This document shows positions 1-7,398 of a DNA stretch of 64,000 nt, piece by piece. The notes beneath the pieces were generated by a model. The model searched no databases. It saw only the letters and a program-made list of their open reading frames with translations, and had not been told where the DNA came from. The stretch lies in the NCBI RefSeq assembly GCF_003667575.1, contig NZ_RCUY01000005.1, positions 1 to 64,000 on the forward strand, in the 5' to 3' direction. This stretch comes from Mycetocola lacteus. GTDB lineage: Bacteria > Actinomycetota > Actinomycetes > Actinomycetales > Microbacteriaceae. The translations under genes and the position numbers were made by a program. Position 1 is the first letter of the stretch; every line of letters starts with the position of its first letter.

Positions 1-48
1 TGCTAGTGCCCGTATTAGGGCGTAGGGGTTCAAGTCCCCTTCCGCGCA
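1..48 (+). tRNA. tRNA-Leu, 3' part only (cut by window edge)
   Basis: The sequence shows the 3' half of a tRNA: a long variable arm (GTGCCC-GTATTA-GGGCGT), a T arm at 24-40 with 5-bp stem and TTCAAGT loop, a 7-nt acceptor strand TCCGCGC and discriminator A at 48. CCA is not encoded. The long variable arm, the A discriminator and the TGCTAG end of the anticodon stem match actinobacterial tRNA-Leu. The anticodon lies outside the window, so the isoacceptor is not known. tRNA-Ser is the alternative for a class II tRNA but fits the T arm and discriminator less well. Confidence 0.8.
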
Positions 49-52
49 CACT

Positions 53-297
53 GTGTTGAGACAGTACTGAAAGGCTCGAACCGCAAGGTTCGGGCCTTTC
101 CTCGTTTCCAGGGTTCACCTCCCGCAGCACCATTTACAGCAGCACACCGTGTAGAGACAGTACAGAAAGGCTCAGATCCCCGGATCTGGGCCTTTCCTCG
201 TTTCCAGGGTTCACCTCCCGCAGCACCATTTACAGCAGCACACCGTGTTGAGACAGTACTGAAAGGCTCGAACCGCAAGGTTCGGGCCTTTCCTCGT
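53..297. repeat. 96-bp tandem repeat, about 2.6 copies, each with a hairpin
   Basis: Copies start at 53, 149 and 245 (GTGTTGAGACAGTAC or GTGTAGAGACAGTAC), an exact 96-bp period; the third copy ends after its hairpin near 297. Each copy holds an AAAGGCTC...GGGCCTTT hairpin. In copies 1 and 3 the upper stem is CGAACC/GGTTCG with a GCAA loop; in copy 2 it is CAGATC/GATCTG. Both sides of the stem changed together, so the fold is preserved. The repeats directly follow the tRNA and probably act as tandem terminators of its transcript. There is no spacer diversity, so this is not a CRISPR array. Confidence 0.85.
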
Positions 298-338
298 CTC
301 CGAGCCCACAGCGCCGCCTAGGACAGCTCTCCTAGAAA

Positions 339-372
339 AAATGGCCGACTCGAGTAATCGAGTCGGCCATTT
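339..372. terminator. bidirectional hairpin terminator
   Basis: Two perfect 15-nt arms (AAATGGCCGACTCGA and its complement) flank a GTAA loop, with an A tract on the left and TTTGT on the right. It can end both the tRNA-side transcript and the minus-strand ArsR gene. Confidence 0.85.
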
Positions 373-384
373 GTCTGCGTGACG

Positions 385-732
385 CTAGTCCAGTGGCGCG
401 GCGAGCACCATGTCCAGGAGCCCCGGGAAGCGGGCGGCCAGATCATCCACGCGAACGCGGCTGCGACGCTCGGTACCGTAGCGGCGCTGCTCGATGATGC
501 CGGCCTCGCGCAGCACCCGGAAGTGATGGGTGAGGGTGGATTTGGGGCGGTCGATTCCGACCCACGTGCACGAGCGGAAGGCGTCATCACCCTCGCTCAT
601 CAACCGCTGGACGATGGTGATGCGCAGCGGATCCGACAGCGCCGCAAACACCACGTCGGCCCTCATATCGCTCGGCTCGGGCTGCTCAAGACGCTCCTCC
701 AGGCTCTCCACCTGGTCAATCTGCGAAGTCAT
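385..732 (-). CDS. ArsR-family winged-helix transcriptional regulator
   Basis: A 115-residue protein with the ArsR-type winged helix at about residues 25-100 (ALSDPLRITIVQRLM, then STLTHHFRVLREAGII as recognition helix, then a charged beta wing). The reading frame is open further upstream, but the ATG at 732 gives the usual ArsR length; an ATG at 744 is a second choice. It is divergent from the MFS transporter at 833, and the 100-bp gap holds two inverted repeats, so it probably represses that transporter and itself. No clear CxC metal site is seen (one Cys at about 55), so the inducer is probably not a metal; that is inference. Confidence 0.8.
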   Translation of the reverse strand: MTSQIDQVESLEERLEQPEPSDMRADVVFAALSDPLRITIVQRLMSEGDDAFRSCTWVGIDRPKSTLTHHFRVLREAGIIEQRRYGTERRSRVRVDDLAARFPGLLDMVLAAPLD

Positions 733-759
733 GGCCACCAGCATACTCCGTTTGCCTAT

Positions 760-781
760 TAGTACGAGTTTGGTAGTACTA
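760..781. promoter_or_regulatory. inverted repeat TAGTAC-N10-GTACTA (operator candidate)
   Basis: A perfect 6-bp inverted repeat with a 10-bp spacer lies between the ArsR and MFS starts. Its position near both promoters suggests a regulator-binding site. The binding protein is inferred from adjacency only. Confidence 0.5.
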
Positions 782-789
782 TCTTCAAG

Positions 790-805
790 TACGAGAATTC
801 TCGTA
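790..805. promoter_or_regulatory. perfect 16-bp palindrome TACGAGAATTCTCGTA (operator candidate)
   Basis: This exact palindrome sits 28 bp before the MFS start codon and shares the TACGAG half with the neighbouring repeat at 764-769 (ACGAG). It is a strong candidate for the operator of the divergent ArsR-type regulator. Confidence 0.6.
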
Positions 806-832
806 TTTATTGTCCCCAGGAAGGCGAACTCG

Positions 833-2092
833 ATGAATTCCTCGGCATCTTCGCGACGGGGTGGGATCTGGATCCTCGCCGGGATCCTCCTCACCGCCAT
901 TGCCACCGGCTCCGCCCCCTCTCCCCTCTACCCGATCTACAGCGCCGAGTGGCATCTCACCTCCCTGCAGACCACCGCGGTCTTTGCGGTGTACGTCGGC
1001 GGGCTCCTGATCACGCTGCTGACAGCCGGAGCGCTCTCCGACTACATCGGCCGCAAGCCTCTGATCACGGTCGGTCTGGCGGGCCTGCTGATCGCGATGG
1101 GCTTTTTCATGCTTGCCAACGGGTTCGGCACGCTCATCCTGGCGCGCGTGGTGCAGGGTGCATCGGTAGGCCTGATGATGGGCACGCTGGGCGCGGCCAT
1201 GCTCGACAATGCCCCGCGTGGCAACGCTGCCCTCGCCGCAACCCTCAACGGCGCGGTTCCGGGCATTGGTCTGGCGTTCGGAGCGATCGCGTCGGGAACA
1301 CTGGCTCGTTGGGCACCCAACCCCGAGGTAACGGTCTATGCGTCCTTCGCAATCCTGCTGGTCCTGCTCGCGGTCGCGCTGATCTGGGTACCGGAAACGG
1401 TATCCCGGCGGCCCGGCGGATGGGCCTCCCTGCGTCCGGCCCTGGCGATCCCCCGAGACTCGCGCCCGCTCTTTGGAGCCCTAGCCGGCGCATTCGCGGC
1501 AAGCTGGGGACTGGGCGGACTCTTTCTGGCGATGCTCCCCTCGATCCTGGTTGCCCGGTTCGGACTCACCGATCACCTCCTCTCGGGTCTGCTGATCGGC
1601 CTTTTCACCCTGATCGGCTCACTCACCGGAATCCTGACCCGCAACGTTGCCCCGCGACGCGCACTGCTGGCCGGGCTGGCGGCACTCATCGCCGGCTCTG
1701 CACTCATCGTCATCGCCGTGGACACCGAGGTGTTTGCCCTGGTGCTGGTCGCCAGCGTCGTCGGCGGCATCGGATTCGGTGCGGGCTTCCAGGCCCCGCT
1801 ACGGATGCTCACCACCACCGTCGAGCCCCACCACCGGGCGGGTCTGCTTTCGGCGATCTACACGATCAGCTATCTTTCGTTTGGCGTGCCGGTTCTCGTG
1901 AGTGGAGCGCTCGAACCGGTCTTGGGCCTGGCTACCGTGGCGACACTGTACGGCATTCTGATGGCGGTGAGTGCGCTCATCGCACTGATCGCCCAGCTGG
2001 CCTCTCGACGGGACCGCCGCCTGGAGCGCGAGGCCGAACGCGCCGAGCGCAACCCGCATCCGGAAACCGGCCCGATCGCACCCGCCGCCTAG
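833..2092 (+). CDS. MFS transporter (drug/metabolite efflux type)
   Basis: A 419-residue membrane protein with about 12 hydrophobic segments. The MFS loop 2-3 motif is visible as ALSDYIGRKPLIT. The start at 833 (ATGAATTCC) is preceded by AGGAAGG at good spacing; the open frame continues upstream to 530 but that part lies antisense to the ArsR gene and is not used. It is divergent from that regulator and likely controlled by it. The protein ends in a charged, Arg/Glu-rich tail. The substrate cannot be read from the sequence; efflux of a small toxic compound is the family norm when paired with such a regulator. Confidence 0.85.
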   Translation: MNSSASSRRGGIWILAGILLTAIATGSAPSPLYPIYSAEWHLTSLQTTAVFAVYVGGLLITLLTAGALSDYIGRKPLITVGLAGLLIAMGFFMLANGFGTLILARVVQGASVGLMMGTLGAAMLDNAPRGNAALAATLNGAVPGIGLAFGAIASGTLARWAPNPEVTVYASFAILLVLLAVALIWVPETVSRRPGGWASLRPALAIPRDSRPLFGALAGAFAASWGLGGLFLAMLPSILVARFGLTDHLLSGLLIGLFTLIGSLTGILTRNVAPRRALLAGLAALIAGSALIVIAVDTEVFALVLVASVVGGIGFGAGFQAPLRMLTTTVEPHHRAGLLSAIYTISYLSFGVPVLVSGALEPVLGLATVATLYGILMAVSALIALIAQLASRRDRRLEREAERAERNPHPETGPIAPAA

Positions 2093-2101
2093 AGCCGTCG
2101 A

Positions 2102-3151
2102 CTATTCGAACACGCGTTCGAATACTCGTGCGGGGGCGCGCTTCGCCCGGGACCCGGTGTGCTCCACGGGGACGAGCCCAGCCTCGACGATCCCGGCCTC
2201 GGCGATCCCGGCCTCGGCGAGCCAGCTGGCCGTGCGCGCCCGCAGTGGAGGAAGCTGAGCGAGCGTGCCACGGCCATGACGGGCGACGCTCACCAGAAGC
2301 GATCGATTCGCGCCCGGTGCCTGGATTTCCACCCGTGCGCTCTCCCCCGAGGCCGACCACACCAGCCGGGTCACCCGGCTCAGCGGAATTTGCACGCTCA
2401 CGCCGTCCTCCGTGAGAGTGAGCCCCCGCGAGGTGAATCGCAACAGAACCGAACGCGTCAGACGGGCACACACGGCACGGAAGACGAGATACGGCGGAAT
2501 CGCGACGATGACCGCGCCGGCAAAAAAGACCATCGGTGACTGGGTTGCCCAGCGCGGCACGGCATCGTTCACGATGGGAATCGAGATCACGACGGCGACC
2601 AGCGCTGCCAGGGCGATCCCCCAGCCATACAGCGTGCGCAGGCGCATCGGAACGGCGTGAAAGGTGACGGTTACTCCGGTGCGATCCTCGACCCACTCGG
2701 GCACCGTGCGCGGGTTTCGGGACGGCCTTCGAGCCAGGCTCGTCACCCGGCTCAGCACTCCCAGGAGCGTCCAGCAAATGGCCGGAATCAGCGCCAGCTG
2801 CCCCATGACCACGGGACCACGGAGCACCTCGGGCAGAGCCCGAATGAGCGCGCCCCCACCCTCCACGCCCACGATCATCACGGCGGTCGCGACCGCGGCC
2901 ACCCCGACGTGCACGATCACGCCACGGCGCACCGGCTGCATTCTCAGGGTCCAGTTCACAAACGCGACCCCGAGAAGCCACCCACCAATGAGCGTCAGAA
3001 TGAACGGCACGACATCCATACCGCGCTCATTCAGCGTCCAGGGAAGCGTGAGCGCCAGGCACAGCGCCGCCCAGATGAGCGGCGTAGAGAGCACACGACG
3101 CCACCACGGACGGCGCGACTGCTCCAAATCAGACGGGGAGGATGCGGACAT
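2102..3151 (-). CDS. multipass membrane protein of unknown function
   Basis: A 349-residue protein that I do not recognise. It has about four hydrophobic segments in the first 140 residues, a soluble stretch, two more segments near 175-230, and then a soluble C-terminal domain of about 115 residues rich in beta-type sequence. Near the end is a short repeat (AEAGIAEAGIVEAG). The ATG at 3151 lies 6 bp after TAGGCT, a -10-like element that overlaps the stop of the upstream MerR gene, so it may be transcribed leaderless or be read through from merR. It converges on the MFS gene with only 9 bp between stops. Confidence 0.65.
   Translation of the reverse strand: MSASSPSDLEQSRRPWWRRVLSTPLIWAALCLALTLPWTLNERGMDVVPFILTLIGGWLLGVAFVNWTLRMQPVRRGVIVHVGVAAVATAVMIVGVEGGGALIRALPEVLRGPVVMGQLALIPAICWTLLGVLSRVTSLARRPSRNPRTVPEWVEDRTGVTVTFHAVPMRLRTLYGWGIALAALVAVVISIPIVNDAVPRWATQSPMVFFAGAVIVAIPPYLVFRAVCARLTRSVLLRFTSRGLTLTEDGVSVQIPLSRVTRLVWSASGESARVEIQAPGANRSLLVSVARHGRGTLAQLPPLRARTASWLAEAGIAEAGIVEAGLVPVEHTGSRAKRAPARVFERVFE
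2103..2124. repeat. inverted repeat TATTCGAA-N6-TTCGAATA at a convergent gene end
   Basis: Perfect 8-bp arms sit at the junction of two convergent genes, overlapping the last codons of the minus-strand membrane protein. It may act as a weak bidirectional terminator, although no U tract follows on either side. Confidence 0.4.
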
Positions 3152-3160
3152 ATTCCGAGC

Positions 3161-3991
3161 CTAGCGCGCAGTGTGCCCGGTCCCGGTCGGGAAAATGGGC
3201 CAGCCGATTTCCGTGCGCCAGTGACGCGCGTTCGCCGTGTGGTGCCGGTTGATCGGATAGAACTCGCGGATTGGTCCAGGGATGGAGAGGGCATGATGGG
3301 CGACATAGGACGCCAGCAGACCGTAGGCGCGATCAATTCCGTCCTCCGGGCCGTTGTGGGCAATGATGGCAAAGTCGGCGGCGGGCAATACCTGGTTCAT
3401 CACCCGACCCACCGGACCCACGACGCTTTCGACGGGGAGATACACCGTTGCCAAGCCGGAGTCTTCCTCAAAGAGGCCGGTCCCGTAGATCCCACCGGCG
3501 ACGCCCGCAATGGACACCCCCTGTGCGGAAACCGAGGCATAAATCTCCCCGAGCGCGCCCTGCACCCAGCGACCGATGTCTGCAGAAGCGACGACGGCGC
3601 TAATCGCCGCGACCCTCGTTGGTGGCAGGAAACGAAGCTCAACCGGCACTCCATCTGCAGGCGGATCGAGCAGGTCTCTCAGCGTTGCAACAGCAGCCTG
3701 GGTTTTCCCCAGCTCATTCTCGAGCCGGCGCAGATGGTGCCCGATCAGCGCATTGCGCGTGGTGAGATCCGGGGCCTGGAGGACGGCGCGCACGTCATCA
3801 ATTGGCATTGCAAGATCACGGAAACGGCGGATGATCTGTGCCGTCGTGATCTGCTCGACGTCGTAGCGGCGATAGCCCGAATGCGCATCGATCTCAGCCG
3901 GCATCAGCAGACCCGCGTCGTGATAATAGCGCAGCGTCTTGACGCTCAGGTGTGTGGCGCGAGCGAAATCGCCAATAGAGAGCAGAGGCAT
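3161..3991 (-). CDS. MerR-family regulator with GyrI-like effector domain
   Basis: A 276-residue protein. Residues 3-70 form a MerR winged helix (LSIGDFARATHLSVKTLRYYHDAGLL, then SGYRRYD), followed by a coiled-coil dimer helix at about 75-110 and a C-terminal domain of about 150 residues resembling the GyrI/BmrR small-molecule-binding fold. The start at 3991 places the HTH at the N terminus as in all family members; the longer open frame to 4345 is antisense to the next gene. It is divergent from the SnoaL-like gene and a perfect inverted repeat lies just upstream. Members of this group sense drugs or hydrophobic cations. Confidence 0.85.
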   Translation of the reverse strand: MPLLSIGDFARATHLSVKTLRYYHDAGLLMPAEIDAHSGYRRYDVEQITTAQIIRRFRDLAMPIDDVRAVLQAPDLTTRNALIGHHLRRLENELGKTQAAVATLRDLLDPPADGVPVELRFLPPTRVAAISAVVASADIGRWVQGALGEIYASVSAQGVSIAGVAGGIYGTGLFEEDSGLATVYLPVESVVGPVGRVMNQVLPAADFAIIAHNGPEDGIDRAYGLLASYVAHHALSIPGPIREFYPINRHHTANARHWRTEIGWPIFPTGTGHTAR

Positions 3992-4004
3992 CCTCCCAGT
4001 ATGC

Positions 4005-4025
4005 AGTCTCCCGCTACGGGAGACT
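4005..4025. promoter_or_regulatory. MerR-type operator: AGTCTCCCG-CTA-CGGGAGACT
   Basis: Perfect 9-bp arms with a 3-bp spacer, 14 bp upstream of the MerR start. CTCCC...GGGAG dyads are typical of MerR drug-sensing regulators in actinobacteria. It probably serves the autoregulated promoter; whether it also controls the divergent SnoaL-like gene about 100 bp away is inference. Confidence 0.75.
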
Positions 4026-4123
4026 CCACGGCATTTTCGATGTTGACCCTCCCGCGGGCGGAACACCCACCATGATCCTGATGGCCGATGCGATCGGCCC
4101 CACACTATTGAAGGAGAAACATC

Positions 4124-4510
4124 ATGAAAACCATCTCGCTCGCCGAAGCTCCTCAGGTCGTCCGCGACCACCTCGCAGCCATCAATAACTTCGATCTTGA
4201 CAGCATCGTGGCCGTCTTCGCCGATGACGCATTCGTGAACGACAATTCGCGCGAAATCCGAGGCAGGGATGCTGTGCGCACGTTCTTCGCCCGGGAGTTC
4301 GTCGGCGACTCCGTCACAATCGAGCCCGTTGAGGTCATCGAGCACTATGGCGACATCATTATCCGCGGCCGGTATGACGGCACTTTCGACAGGTCTCAGC
4401 TACCGGAGGTGCTCATCATGAGCAACTACCTGACCATCCGCGAGAACCGGATCGTCGCTGAGTACATCATCTTCAACCAGCCCTCGCCGCACAACGAAAC
4501 CGCCGCCTGA
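4124..4510 (+). CDS. SnoaL-like / NTF2-superfamily protein
   Basis: A 128-residue protein with the pattern of the NTF2-like alpha+beta cone: an N-terminal helix (VVRDHLAAINNFDLDSIVAVFADDAFVND), then IRGRDAVRTFFARE and four beta strands. It matches the usual SnoaL-like length (120-140). The family covers ester or polyketide cyclases, ketosteroid isomerase-like enzymes and binding proteins, so the reaction is not known. The ATG follows AAGGAG with 7-nt spacing, the best ribosome site in the area. It is divergent from the MerR regulator, whose ligand may be handled by this protein. Confidence 0.75.
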   Translation: MKTISLAEAPQVVRDHLAAINNFDLDSIVAVFADDAFVNDNSREIRGRDAVRTFFAREFVGDSVTIEPVEVIEHYGDIIIRGRYDGTFDRSQLPEVLIMSNYLTIRENRIVAEYIIFNQPSPHNETAA

Positions 4511-4541
4511 CGTCGGAATTGCACGCCCCGCATCCACCGCC

Positions 4542-4596
4542 TAGACTCGCGTTCACGATGACCACCGCACCACACCCATTCCCCTCATGTCGCTGA
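4542..4596 (+). promoter_or_regulatory. -10 element plus 12-codon upstream ORF overlapping the AraC start
   Basis: TAGACT at 4542-4547 is a good actinobacterial -10. An ATG at 4558 opens a 12-residue frame (MTTAPHPFPSCR) ending at 4596, and the AraC ATG at 4587 lies inside it in another frame with no ribosome site. This is either a leaderless translational-coupling leader or a sign that the annotated AraC start or reading frame is wrong. Confidence 0.4.
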
Positions 4597-5360
4597 ACGG
4601 CCAGATCGACGCGGACCCCGTGTGGGCGATCGACACGGATGACTTCACGGTCGCCGAGGGGATTGAGTGGGGCGCGCACCGTCACGACAACCTCAACGAG
4701 CTGCTGTGGGCGACGCGCGGGACGCTGACCGTGGAGACCGAGCGCGGCTGGTTCGCCGTGCCCAATGCGGTTGGGCTGTGGATCCCCCGCGGCGTGGAAC
4801 ACCGCGTGGTCGCGGCGGCGCATACGTCGTTCCGGTGCACACACCTGGAACCGCACATCGGCTCCCCCGCCGACGACGTCACCGCCGTCGCGATCCCCGA
4901 GACCGTCGGGGCTCTGCTTTCACGCCTGCAGGTGCCGCCGTATCTGTCGCAGGAGGTGCGCACACACGCGGAGCTGCTGGTGCCGATGCTGCTGGAACCC
5001 GTGGAGGTGTCCACCGTGGATCTCCCGCTGCCGGTTGATGACCGCATACTCCGGATCACTCAGGCCATCCTGGCAGACCCGGCGGATGATCGGGAGCTTG
5101 TCGACTGGGGTTTCGCCGTCGGTGCCAGCGCGCGCAACCTGTCGCGCCTGTTTGTGGCCGAGACGGGGCTAACCTTTACGACCTGGCGCACGCGCGCTCG
5201 GATGCGGCGCGCGATCGAGCTTTTGGCGGCAGATCACTCGGTCTCGGCCGCCGCAGCCAAGGTCGGCTATGCCTCGGCGAGCGCGTTCGTGCAGGCGTTC
5301 CGCCGCGAGATCGGTCATACGCCCGGCGCCTTTGCGAGCGCGCGGGCACGCACGGCCTGA
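4587..5360 (+). CDS. AraC-family regulator with N-terminal cupin domain
   Basis: A 257-residue protein. Residues 10-90 form an AraC-binding cupin barrel (EWGAHRHDNLNELLWATRGTL, then GLWIPRGVEHRV), and residues 160-255 the double HTH (ASARNLSRLFVAETGLTFTTWRTRARMRRA, then VGYASASAFVQAFRREIGHTPG). It sits directly before the first iron uptake operon on the same strand, 133 bp apart, and similar regulators often stand next to ferric siderophore genes, so a ligand-dependent activator of that operon is plausible. No ribosome site precedes 4587; the true start may differ. Confidence 0.8.
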   Translation: MSLNGQIDADPVWAIDTDDFTVAEGIEWGAHRHDNLNELLWATRGTLTVETERGWFAVPNAVGLWIPRGVEHRVVAAAHTSFRCTHLEPHIGSPADDVTAVAIPETVGALLSRLQVPPYLSQEVRTHAELLVPMLLEPVEVSTVDLPLPVDDRILRITQAILADPADDRELVDWGFAVGASARNLSRLFVAETGLTFTTWRTRARMRRAIELLAADHSVSAAAAKVGYASASAFVQAFRREIGHTPGAFASARARTA

Positions 5361-5439
5361 GCCGCCACCCGCGGAGTTCGGCACCTGCGCGATAGCATGT
5401 GGCAGTCAGCCGATATGATGGCGAGTAATACTGGGTTAG

Positions 5440-5458
5440 TTAGGCAAGCCTTGCCTGA
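5440..5458. promoter_or_regulatory. DtxR/IdeR-like iron box 1
   Basis: The 19-bp dyad TTAGGCAAGCCTTGCCTGA fits the consensus TTAGGTTAGGCTAACCTAA at 13 positions and keeps the central palindrome. It lies 35 bp before the siderophore-binding protein start. Binding by a DtxR/IdeR family repressor in high iron is inferred from the consensus and the target genes. Confidence 0.75.
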
Positions 5459-5493
5459 AATTCCCCCTCGCTTCTTATTCGAAGGACTCCGCC

Positions 5494-6456
5494 ATGCGCT
5501 CCCGTGCCCTCGCCCTCCTCGCCGCATCCGCCGTCGCCGCCCTCGCGCTCACCTCCTGCGCATCGCAGGCCTCGGGCGGTGCGGCCGCCGCCGAGACCGT
5601 CTCGCTGAAGACACCCACCGGCGTCACGATCGAGATGCCGAAGGAGCCGAAGGCCGCGCTCGGGTTTTACACAACCGACCTCGACATCCTCATGACGCTG
5701 GGGTTCCACCTCGCCGACACCCAGCCGGTGCGCGAGGACTTCAAGACCTTCCCCGCGTATTTCCCGCAGGAACCGCTGAAGGGCCTGAAGACCTTCGTCA
5801 ACTTCCCGGAATACAACTTCGAAGGTGTGCTCGCGGTCAACCCCGACTTCATCCTCAACGGCATCGGCAGTAACACCGACCTCGACCCGAAGCTGCAAAA
5901 GATCGCCCCGACGTACACGTATAACGCGTTCGCCGGCAATGACTGGCGCGACCCCTTCAAGCAGCTCGCCACCGATCTCGGCCGCACCGACGAGTACAAC
6001 AAGTGGACCGCGGACTATCAGGCGAAGGTCGCCGACGTCCGCAAGCGTCTGGACGAGCGCGGCATCCATCCGGTCGTCGCCGACATGGCCTTCCGCGACG
6101 GGCAGGTGAGCGTCGGCTGCTACGGCGTGCCCTGCCTCGTGTTCGGCGACCTCGGCCTGACCATCACCCCGCTCGCCAACGCCGACGCGAAGGGCCTGCC
6201 CGTGGGCGACTCGACCGCGTTCAGTCTCGAGCAGCTCGGTGGCCTGGAGGGTATCGACGCCGTCTTCGCCGGAACGAACGAGGACGGCTCCGGCCTCCTC
6301 ACCACCGACGAGGCGCTCAAGAGTAACGCGATCTGGAACCGTCTGCCGTTCGTTACCAACAACACCGTCTATGGCTACAACTACGAGATGGCCTACGGCT
6401 CCCCCAGCGGCCAGACCGCGTTCCTCGAGGTCGTCGAGAAGGCACTCCTCGGATGA
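5494..6456 (+). CDS. ferric siderophore ABC transporter substrate-binding lipoprotein (operon 1)
   Basis: A 320-residue class III periplasmic-type binding protein. It has a lipoprotein signal peptide with lipobox LTSC (Cys22 becomes the lipidated N terminus), then the two-lobe fold typical of FecB/FepB/CeuE proteins. In a Gram-positive cell it is anchored on the outer membrane face and hands ferric siderophore to the permeases encoded downstream. The ATG follows AAGGA in CGAAGGACTCCGCC. Its stop overlaps the next start by 4 bp (ATGA), so the operon is translationally coupled. The upstream iron box predicts repression by iron. The siderophore type cannot be read from the sequence. Confidence 0.88.
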   Translation: MRSRALALLAASAVAALALTSCASQASGGAAAAETVSLKTPTGVTIEMPKEPKAALGFYTTDLDILMTLGFHLADTQPVREDFKTFPAYFPQEPLKGLKTFVNFPEYNFEGVLAVNPDFILNGIGSNTDLDPKLQKIAPTYTYNAFAGNDWRDPFKQLATDLGRTDEYNKWTADYQAKVADVRKRLDERGIHPVVADMAFRDGQVSVGCYGVPCLVFGDLGLTITPLANADAKGLPVGDSTAFSLEQLGGLEGIDAVFAGTNEDGSGLLTTDEALKSNAIWNRLPFVTNNTVYGYNYEMAYGSPSGQTAFLEVVEKALLG

Positions 6457-7394
6457 GCGCCGCAGCTGAGACCACGGCATCTGAAAGCACGGCGCCCGAA
6501 AAAACCGTGCACCTGATTCACCGCATCGTGGTGCAGCGCGTGCGGCGCCTGACCACCGGCATGGTCCGCGTCGTGTTTGGCGGCGAGGGACTGGACGGGT
6601 TCGTGTCCTCCGGCATCGGCGACGAATACCTGCGTGTGTTCTTCCCCGCTGCGCAGCGCGACGAGCCGGTCCTCCCCTTCCCCACCGATGACGGCTACTG
6701 GGACTATCCCGAGGGCGTCACCCCGGCCGAGATGCGCACCTACACGGTGCGGGGCTGGGACGAGGCCGCGCGCGAGCTGACGATCGACTTCGTTGTGCAC
6801 GACGGGGGCGTCGCCGCGGCATGGGCACTGGATGCTCAGCCGGGCGATGTGGTCGGCGTCAACACCCCGCGCGGGCTGTATGCGCCGCCCACCGACATCC
6901 GGTGGCAGCTTCTCGTCGCCGATGCGACCGGTCTTCCCGCGGCAGCGCGCCTCGCCGAAACCGCTCCGGCGGGCGTGCGCACACGCATCGTCCTCGAGGT
7001 CGCCTCAGCGGAGGATGAGCAGCACCTCGCCCTGCCCGCCGGCGTCGAGCTGCACTGGGTGCACGGCGGCAACGGGCACGGACCGACCCGTCTCGCCGAG
7101 ATCGTGGCATCCGCCGAGCTTCCGGACGGCCCCGGATACGTCTGGGTCGCCGGCGAGACGCGCGCAACCCGCGGGGTGCGCAAGCACCTGCGCCACACGC
7201 TCGGCCTGCCCGCATCGGCCTATAAGGTGATCGGCTACTGGACCGAGGGGGCCGAGGAGTGGCGCGACCGCTTTGACGCACTCTCGGATGAGGATCGCGC
7301 GCGCCTGTCTGCACTCTGGGACGTCGAGGAGGGTACCGATGCGGAGAGCATCACCGACGCCTATGAGGCGGAGCTCGAGAAGCTCGGCCTGTGA
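6453..7394 (+). CDS. siderophore-interacting protein (FAD-dependent ferric siderophore reductase)
   Basis: A 313-residue member of the SIP family (ViuB/YqjH group). The N-terminal half has the FAD-binding barrel with the signature RTYTVRGWD-like stretch (EMRTYTVRGWDEAARELTIDFVVH) and the C-terminal half the NAD(P)H-binding domain ending in YWTEGAEEWRDR. These cytosolic flavoproteins reduce the imported Fe(III)-siderophore so that iron is released. It lies between the binding protein (4-bp overlap) and the permeases, which supports that role. Only operon 1 has such a gene; operon 2 may rely on the same enzyme. Confidence 0.88.
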   Translation: MSAAAETTASESTAPEKTVHLIHRIVVQRVRRLTTGMVRVVFGGEGLDGFVSSGIGDEYLRVFFPAAQRDEPVLPFPTDDGYWDYPEGVTPAEMRTYTVRGWDEAARELTIDFVVHDGGVAAAWALDAQPGDVVGVNTPRGLYAPPTDIRWQLLVADATGLPAAARLAETAPAGVRTRIVLEVASAEDEQHLALPAGVELHWVHGGNGHGPTRLAEIVASAELPDGPGYVWVAGETRATRGVRKHLRHTLGLPASAYKVIGYWTEGAEEWRDRFDALSDEDRARLSALWDVEEGTDAESITDAYEAELEKLGL

Positions 7395-7398
7395 CCCG

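Noticed and set aside
30..278. Minus-strand 82-codon frame with internal repeats (FSTVSTRCAAVNGAAGGEPW)
   Set aside because: It only translates the 96-bp DNA repeats and their terminator hairpins; 96 is a multiple of 3, which keeps the frame open.
53..297. Possible CRISPR array
   Set aside because: The unit is 96 bp, there are no unique spacers and no cas genes.
1..385. tRNA-Leu as an integration site (attL) of a mobile island
   Set aside because: No integrase, no second copy of the tRNA end was seen, and the following genes look like ordinary chromosome.
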